A stretch of 64,000 nucleotides of DNA from Calothrix sp. PCC 6303 (GTDB lineage: Bacteria; Cyanobacteriota; Cyanobacteriia; Cyanobacteriales; Nostocaceae), in assembly GCF_000317435.1 (NCBI RefSeq), contig NC_019751.1:4216001-4280000 (forward strand), read 5' to 3'. Below are positions 59,115 through 64,000 of the stretch, in pieces. Position 1 is the stretch's first letter, and each line of letters starts with the position of its first letter. Both the position numbers and the translations under genes were made by a program. Under the pieces are notes generated by a model. The model did no database searches, was not told the DNA's origin, and saw only the letters and a list, made by a program, of their open reading frames with translations.

Positions 59115-60166
59115 CTAACTGATCCTTATCTTTAATTCAAAAAGTCATGAAACTAATGCCAGGAAAATCTGTAGTTTTTAATTAGTGGCAACTACAAAAT
59201 ATCTTTCCTCGCCTCTAACTGAAAATAGGCATAAAGGTTCATCAGTACAGAGGTAAAATATATGTTCTCTATCTGATGGCACATTATTCGGTATAGTAGA
59301 TTCGCCTAAAATCCATGCTCAAACAAGGACAAAAAGACCTATTTGACCTAAATTTGACCTATATATTGGCGACAATTAATCAGAGTACAGACTATCCTTT
59401 GAAGTTTTCTTTTCACTGTATAATGACTGATAGTCTGACATGTCAAAACACGGCTAACTCAGCTTCAAATATGACTCAATCAAGTAGATACACAACTACC
59501 CTGCACATTGAAGCGTAAATTAGCTTTGATACTATTAACTTTTCTAGCTTAAAGCGAACCGCTTATAACGGTTTGCCAACTGTTTTAAACGATAAAAATT
59601 GTCCTGCGGAAAAGGGATTATTTCTGTCTTCTAATTTCCATCTGAGATTAGAACCCTGGTTGATATTAAGTTCGCTGTTCTTTTGCATTTGTTTTGAACC
59701 TTATATCATTGTAAAGAAAACTACTTGCCACACATTCACATTACTTAAGAGTTTGGACAAACTGCGCCAAACTTTATGGGAGAGATTACTTTGATAGTAG
59801 TCAAAGCATTAACACAAACACTATTCAATGAATCAAACTGTACCTATTTTAAAAATGCAGCTGCATATCAGGGTTGTGAATAGCGGTAGCCAGTCTTATG
59901 GACTTATATTAGTTTGGGATAAGTCATTTTATGTATACCTTACAACTCTGCATAATTTGCTTCCCCGCATGAACGTTAATGCGGAGCATCTAATTATTCA
60001 GACCACACCTTTAATGATGGACAAGGTTTAACTGAATTGAATTTAGCCACAAAATTTAGCTTAACTCTATTCGGGAACTTATTTACCAAACTTAACAATG
60101 ATGATTAATTATAAATTCTGAGGTATCAGATAAGATTTATATATATTAAAAGAGATATGAAGCATC
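59115..60166. other. About 1.05 kb intergenic region holding the mys promoter
   Basis: No credible gene is found between mysA and tsaB, which are both on the minus strand. Short open frames exist but lack a ribosome site or family-like sequence. A hairpin GCGAACCG/CGGTTTGC is at 59554-59576. The unusual length and AT-richness suggest the mysA promoter and upstream regulation lie here. I could not place the promoter boxes with confidence. Confidence 0.55.
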
Positions 60167-60817
60167 TCAGTCCACGGGATTTTGCCCATAAAAAGGTAAT
60201 GCTTGTTCCCAAGTTGGTAAGATACCTTGTTGCCATTCCAAATAAGCTAGTTCTAAGATATCTACAACCGTTGCAGCTAAATTTGATTTTGCTTCCACCA
60301 GATGATAACTACTATCCCAACTAGTTAACTGTTCCTTCCAGGTTTCCGGTGTCAACAAAGTATCTGCTAATAACTCCTTCACTCCCCCAGCATCGGGTGT
60401 AACTTGATAGATTCCTCCGAATAATTTACCTCGTTGTGCAGGCATTTCCACAGCTATATTTTTTTGGTGTTGTTTTTTTCCTTCGTGAAAAGCAACTGCG
60501 GCTAAAGTAGAAACTGTAAATACGGGGATATCTAACTGTTGTCCTAGAGTTCTAGCCGTAACCACACCAATTCTACTACCAGTAAAACCCCCTGGACCTT
60601 TAGCTACAGCAATAAAAGCCAAATCATTCCAGGTTCGCGGCTTGATAAACTCTGATAGGTAGCCGTGCATCTGGCTAGATAACTCACGTTCCAAATTCCA
60701 GACATGGGATACCATCGGCTCTTGAAAGTTACTAATTGCTAAACCTAATTCAGGTGTTGTTGTATGTAATGCCAAGCCGTATTTATTTATTGGCAGGTAT
60801 TTAAGTTGATTTGTCAA
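60167..60817 (-). CDS. tsaB: TsaB, tRNA threonylcarbamoyladenosine biosynthesis protein
   Basis: This 216-residue protein is a Kae1/TsaD-like partner in making t6A37 in ANN-decoding tRNAs. It has 'YGLALHTTTPELGLAISNF', the fold-defining 'FIAVAKGPGGFTGSRIGVVT' and 'ARTLGQQLDIPVFTVSTLAA'. Its shorter C-terminal domain is typical of TsaB rather than TsaD. The start appears to be TTG 60817, since no upstream ATG fits. It is a housekeeping gene with no link to its neighbours. Confidence 0.92.
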   Translation of the reverse strand: MTNQLKYLPINKYGLALHTTTPELGLAISNFQEPMVSHVWNLERELSSQMHGYLSEFIKPRTWNDLAFIAVAKGPGGFTGSRIGVVTARTLGQQLDIPVFTVSTLAAVAFHEGKKQHQKNIAVEMPAQRGKLFGGIYQVTPDAGGVKELLADTLLTPETWKEQLTSWDSSYHLVEAKSNLAATVVDILELAYLEWQQGILPTWEQALPFYGQNPVD

Positions 60818-61089
60818 GGTTAGTTCAAAATACTTAAATTAATTAATCATAGTTCGATGGAGTTTAGATAAGTAGTCCAACAAAATTAATTACACAAAAA
60901 TTTGGTCTTAAATCCTTAGCTAGCACAGGATTGGTAAATAAATAATATGTAATTAATTCTGTTCATTTACTTATCTCCAACTTTTTGAGGATACGCTGAA
61001 TACAAAGATTCAGATAGGATAGGTAGGTTATTTGTTGTGATATTGAGCAACTAGAACAAAGTATATTCTACTTCTGCGGTTTAGTATCT

Positions 61090-62076
61090 ATGGAAAAGCG
61101 ACGTTTAGGGATATCCGATATCTACATTACCCCAATTTTGATGGGGACTTGGCAAGCTGGTAAAAGATTATGGGTGGGTATCGAAGATGCTGACTCAATT
61201 AAAGCAATTAGGGCTGCTTACGAAGCAGGAATTACCACCATTGACACTGCCGAAGTTTATGGGAATGGACATTCTGAACAAATTGTAGCCGAAGCTTTAT
61301 CCGATGTGCGATCGCATGTTGAGTACGCGACTAAAGTTTTCGCTAATCATCTCAAATATGACCAAGTAATGACAGCTTGTGAGAATTCTCTCAAAAATCT
61401 CAAAACTGACTACATAGATTTATATCAGATTCATTGGCCCTCTGGCTCATTTAATAGCGAACATGTCCCCATCGAAGAAACCATGAGAGCATTAAGTGAC
61501 CTCAAACAACAGGGTAAAATCAGAGCAATTGGTGTATCCAATTTTTCTTGTCAGCAACTGGAAGAAGCTGCAAAATATGAGCGCATCGACAGTTTACAAC
61601 CACCATATTCCCTATTTTGGCGCTACGTAGAAAAGGATGCAGTCCCCTACTGTGTAGCCAACCAAATCTCCATCATTGCCTATTCTCCCCTAGCTCAGGG
61701 ACTTCTAACCGGGAAATTTGCACCTGGACACAAATTTGATGCCGACGATAACCGAATTGATAATAAGCTATTTCAAGGTGAAAATTTTGAACGCGCTCAC
61801 CAAGCACTAGAGAAACTACAACCAATAGCACAACAGCATAACTGTACTTTAGCCCAACTAGCGATCGCGTGGTTAATCGCCCAACCCCAAAGCCATGCTA
61901 TTGTTGGAGCCCGCTATGCTGAACAAGTCACCGCTAATGCCGCAGCTGCAACCGTCAAACTTTCCGACGCAGAACTCCTGCAAATAGACACAATTGGACG
62001 TATTGTCACCGATCATCTTGACGAAAACCCAGTCATGTGGGATTGGAAGTCTGATTGGAGCAAAAAAACAGTTTGA
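61090..62076 (+). CDS. Aldo/keto reductase
   Basis: This 328-residue NAD(P)H-dependent oxidoreductase has a TIM-barrel fold. The catalytic tetrad is visible: Asp52 and Tyr57 ('TIDTAEVYGNG'), Lys82 ('ATKVF') and His115 ('YQIHWPSG'). The cofactor region 'AIVGARYAEQVTANAAAA' near the C-terminus is typical of the YajO/YhdN-like group. The substrate is unknown. It is a single gene, divergent from tsaB. A hairpin at 62436-62461, about 360 bp downstream, may be its terminator. Confidence 0.92.
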   Translation: MEKRRLGISDIYITPILMGTWQAGKRLWVGIEDADSIKAIRAAYEAGITTIDTAEVYGNGHSEQIVAEALSDVRSHVEYATKVFANHLKYDQVMTACENSLKNLKTDYIDLYQIHWPSGSFNSEHVPIEETMRALSDLKQQGKIRAIGVSNFSCQQLEEAAKYERIDSLQPPYSLFWRYVEKDAVPYCVANQISIIAYSPLAQGLLTGKFAPGHKFDADDNRIDNKLFQGENFERAHQALEKLQPIAQQHNCTLAQLAIAWLIAQPQSHAIVGARYAEQVTANAAAATVKLSDAELLQIDTIGRIVTDHLDENPVMWDWKSDWSKKTV

Positions 62077-62435
62077 TTGCGAAACATTAAGACTAGTCAG
62101 AGAGATCTTGCCCTGAAATAACGAGACTTCCTCTAACTTCGTAAATATACATTAAGAGTTAGTTATCAAAGTAAAAATAGGTGATATTTTAGATAGTAGA
62201 GACGCAAAGAACAAAAATAAAAGGGATCGATGATTAAGCGTCTCGCCATCACGAACCCAAAGTAAACATCAGCGACAAAACAAAGTGGTTCAGCTTCCAT
62301 TACTGGAGTAGCTAACCAAATCCCAAAGCGGAAAAACAGCAAATGCTGAGTTTACTTGTCAGATGTCCAACTTTAGTAACTTTGTCAATTTCTACTTCTA
62401 AGTATTAAAACAGTTTGATTGCTCTTAAATTTTCC

Positions 62436-62461
62436 AAGCCTAGTTGCCCTCAACTAGGCTT
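62436..62461. terminator. Strong hairpin, possible terminator
   Basis: AAGCCTAGTTG and CAACTAGGCTT form a perfect 11-bp stem with loop CCCT. It is followed by AAGTTATTT on the plus strand, which is not a pure T-run, so termination is likely but not certain. It is 360 bp beyond the aldo/keto reductase. Confidence 0.55.
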
Positions 62462-62681
62462 AAGTTATTTAGAGGGGCAATAGGGAACAGCTTGTAGGGT
62501 GTGTGACACGATGAAAGCTCCTCAGGTCTAAAGATAAATATTAATCCGGTGTCACGCACCATTAGTCTTGGTCATGCACAAACAATTAGTATATATAGCA
62601 ATCCGATTTTAACGAAATTTGCGGAATTCCCCATGCTTCTATAAGGTGGGGATGGATAGTAACAGACGCTCTATCCTTGCT

Positions 62682-62918
62682 GAATAACTATAAAACACTT
62701 ATTTATCAACACTTTCGGGATTTTTTCTCCGGGGAAAGTGCAAGGAAATAAAGGTTTAAGGTTTAAAAAACTTGCATTCAGATTTATTGGAGTATAAAAA
62801 AAATGGAAAAAATAAGGGTAAAACTGTTAAGAGTTCCCTACCCTCACTAGAAGACTTTTACAGCCAACGCTGTGCTACGCGTTTCTTGGATGCCCGAAAG
62901 GGCTATACAGCAAGCCCT
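62682..62918. repeat. 240-bp interspersed repeat, full-length copy B
   Basis: This copy matches 30098-30338 along its length in the same orientation. It shares GAATAACTATAAAACA, AACTTGCATTCAGATTTATT and CTAGAAGACTTTTACAGC. The right third has GCCCGAAAGGGC. Differences are scattered substitutions and small indels, as expected for an old family. Confidence 0.75.
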
Positions 62919-62942
62919 ATATATTATAAAAATACAAATCCC

Positions 62943-63443
62943 TTACTGCACATTTAAAGCAACTTGATAATCTAATTTCCCAGTTCCACTACTTTGCTGA
63001 ATTGTATTATTGCCCGAAGAATTTAATTCCAAATTGACTATCGAAGAAGCTGGTTCATACTTTCCCCTCACTTCTAAAATTTGCTGACCTTTGGATAAAT
63101 AAGGTGATAAATTAACCTCTAAGTTGTTATTATCGAATTTCTGAATTACCTTACTATTCATGATAATTTCGCCTTCTAACTTAGAACCATTAGAATTAAT
63201 CACCAAAACATGAGGCTGGTTCATATTTTCCGCCTTGATAGTAATCGCAGTTTTTTGAGAACTGTTAGAGCCGGATATACTATTGGAGTTTTGATTAGCA
63301 AACCTTGTCAAATTAGGTATATCAACACTCACAGGTTTACTTACTGGTGAACTATCCAAATCAACAGACAAATTATTAGTGATAACCGCAGCAATAGAAA
63401 TAGTCAGAACCACCGCACAAGTATATAGTAGTAGAGTTCGCAT
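62943..63443 (-). CDS. Small exported or membrane-anchored protein, unknown
   Basis: This 166-residue protein has an N-terminal hydrophobic segment (about 4-24, 'LLLYTCAVVLTISIAAVI') that may be a signal anchor or a signal peptide. It is followed by a Ser/Asn-rich stretch and a beta-rich C-terminal half ('NQPHVLVINSNGSKLEGEII', 'SPYLSKGQQILEVRGKYEPA') of an immunoglobulin-like look. No family is recognised. It lies 124 bp after the next small secreted gene, but a terminator stands between them. Confidence 0.6.
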   Translation of the reverse strand: MRTLLLYTCAVVLTISIAAVITNNLSVDLDSSPVSKPVSVDIPNLTRFANQNSNSISGSNSSQKTAITIKAENMNQPHVLVINSNGSKLEGEIIMNSKVIQKFDNNNLEVNLSPYLSKGQQILEVRGKYEPASSIVNLELNSSGNNTIQQSSGTGKLDYQVALNVQ

Positions 63444-63506
63444 CGCAATTAAATTTTAAATACAGAATTTTTATTGATTATTCTTTGGATAGCACAAAAT
63501 AGAAAA

Positions 63507-63528
63507 CCTCCCAAGTATCATTGGGAGG
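63507..63528 (-). terminator. Rho-independent terminator of the 63568-63945 gene
   Basis: CCTCCCAA and TTGGGAGG form a perfect 8-bp stem with a 6-base loop. On the minus strand it is followed by TTTTCTATTTTG. It lies 40 bp past the stop of the small secreted gene, so it ends that transcript. Confidence 0.85.
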
Positions 63529-63567
63529 AAATATTCAGTCACTATGCAAGAAAAACGAAAAAATTAT

Positions 63568-63945
63568 TTATTTTTTTAGAGTTGGATACGCGGGGACATC
63601 AACTTGAACATTAATAGGAACCTTAATAGGTGCCATATTAATACCTGTGGGATTGCTACCATTCCCGTTCACTATTTGAGTACTATCACGGTTTTGATTT
63701 ACAGATCCAGAACCGTGGTAAACTTGCACTCCGGTAGTTGTAGCTGAATTACCATAGCAATCATCACTAGCCTGTTGGTTAACATTGTTATTTTGGTTAG
63801 CAACAGTATTTTTAGGATGGATAGCAACTTGAACACCAACATCAGTAAGAACACATACAGCTTTAGCTGAAGGACTGAAAGTTGGGATGAACGCAGAAAT
63901 AGCGGAAATAGAAAAAGCACTAAGCAGAAGTAATTTTGACTTCAT
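63568..63945 (-). CDS. Small secreted Asn-rich protein, unknown
   Basis: This 125-residue protein has a good signal peptide (about 1-29, ending 'SAKA'). The mature part has two cysteines ('VCVLTDVGV', 'DDCYGNS') that may form a disulfide, an Asn/Gln-rich central segment ('NTVANQNNNVNQQASDD', 'GSGSVNQNRDSTQI') and a Pro/Val-rich C-terminus ('APIKVPINVQVDVPAYP'). I do not recognise the family. It is followed by its own terminator. A surface or matrix role is possible but not shown. Confidence 0.65.
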   Translation of the reverse strand: MKSKLLLLSAFSISAISAFIPTFSPSAKAVCVLTDVGVQVAIHPKNTVANQNNNVNQQASDDCYGNSATTTGVQVYHGSGSVNQNRDSTQIVNGNGSNPTGINMAPIKVPINVQVDVPAYPTLKK

Positions 63946-64000
63946 ATTTTTACCTATTTAGAATTAATTACAAGTTGTTGTAGAAGTAGAACTGTAAACT

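Larger units (their letters stand above)
62077..62942. other. Repeat-rich intergenic region
   Basis: There is no gene in this 866-bp gap. It holds a strong hairpin (62436-62461), an inverted repeat GGTGTGTGACAC (62498-62509) with GTGTCACGCACC (62551 area, one mismatch), and the second full-length 240-bp repeat (62682-62918). The first 350 bp show nothing I can identify. Confidence 0.6.

Noticed and set aside
59315-60031. Three short plus-strand open frames upstream of mysA (59315-59518, 59573-59794, 59828-60031)
   Set aside because: No ribosome sites, no family-like sequence, composition like non-coding AT-rich DNA; left as intergenic.

Overview
The window looks like the chromosome of a filamentous, probably heterocyst-forming (Nostocales-type) cyanobacterium. 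The octamer GCGATCGC (HIP1) is frequent, base composition is AT-leaning, and the gene content is typical of that group: a mycosporine-like amino acid cluster, giant hybrid kinases, CHAT and CHASE2 proteins, two-partner secretion exoproteins, PEP-CTERM, and many short palindromic and interspersed repeats. I saw no rRNA, tRNA or CRISPR array.

Layout. (1) 1-8.3 kb: a secretion-linked block of a partial CHASE2 histidine kinase, a secreted DUF928 protein and an exported TPR-CHAT protease on the minus strand, then an outer-membrane TpsB transporter on the plus strand. (2) 8.3-9.7 kb: a MITE, a toxin-antitoxin-like pair whose PIN toxin has an in-frame stop, and a short remnant of a tpsA gene. (3) 9.7-24.8 kb: a tandem array of five large tpsA genes with near-identical ends, variable middles and a conserved spacer of about 60 bp. 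The second copy is cut by an ISKra4-like element with a 9-bp target duplication, and one spacer holds a MITE. (4) 25.1-45.1 kb: four very large minus-strand hybrid histidine kinases. Three are tightly packed with nearly identical kinase-receiver ends, and two of those add a Ser/Thr kinase and AAA ATPase front end. (5) 45.6-51.4 kb: a family 2 glycosyltransferase, a SyrD/PvdE-like ABC exporter, a hypothetical protein, a PEP-CTERM protein and an Fe(II)/2-oxoglutarate oxygenase. (6) 51.5-54.2 kb: an IS200/IS605 element (tnpA and tnpB) inserted cleanly into a DUF2887-type gene. (7) 54.4-59.1 kb: the UV-sunscreen operon mysA-mysB-mysC-mysD. (8) 60.2-64 kb: tsaB, an aldo/keto reductase and two small exported proteins of unknown role.

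How the genes work together. TpsB should export the TpsA proteins. The exported CHAT protein, DUF928 protein and CHASE2 sensor are candidate accessory, processing or sensing partners. MysA and MysB should make 4-deoxygadusol, MysC add glycine, and MysD add a second amino acid to give a shinorine- or porphyra-type sunscreen. The giant kinases are likely multi-input phosphorelays with unknown outputs.

The most unusual features are the tpsA array with signs of recombination and homogenised flanks, a palindromic repeat lying in frame inside mysC, and two insertions whose pre-insertion sequences can be rebuilt to the base.
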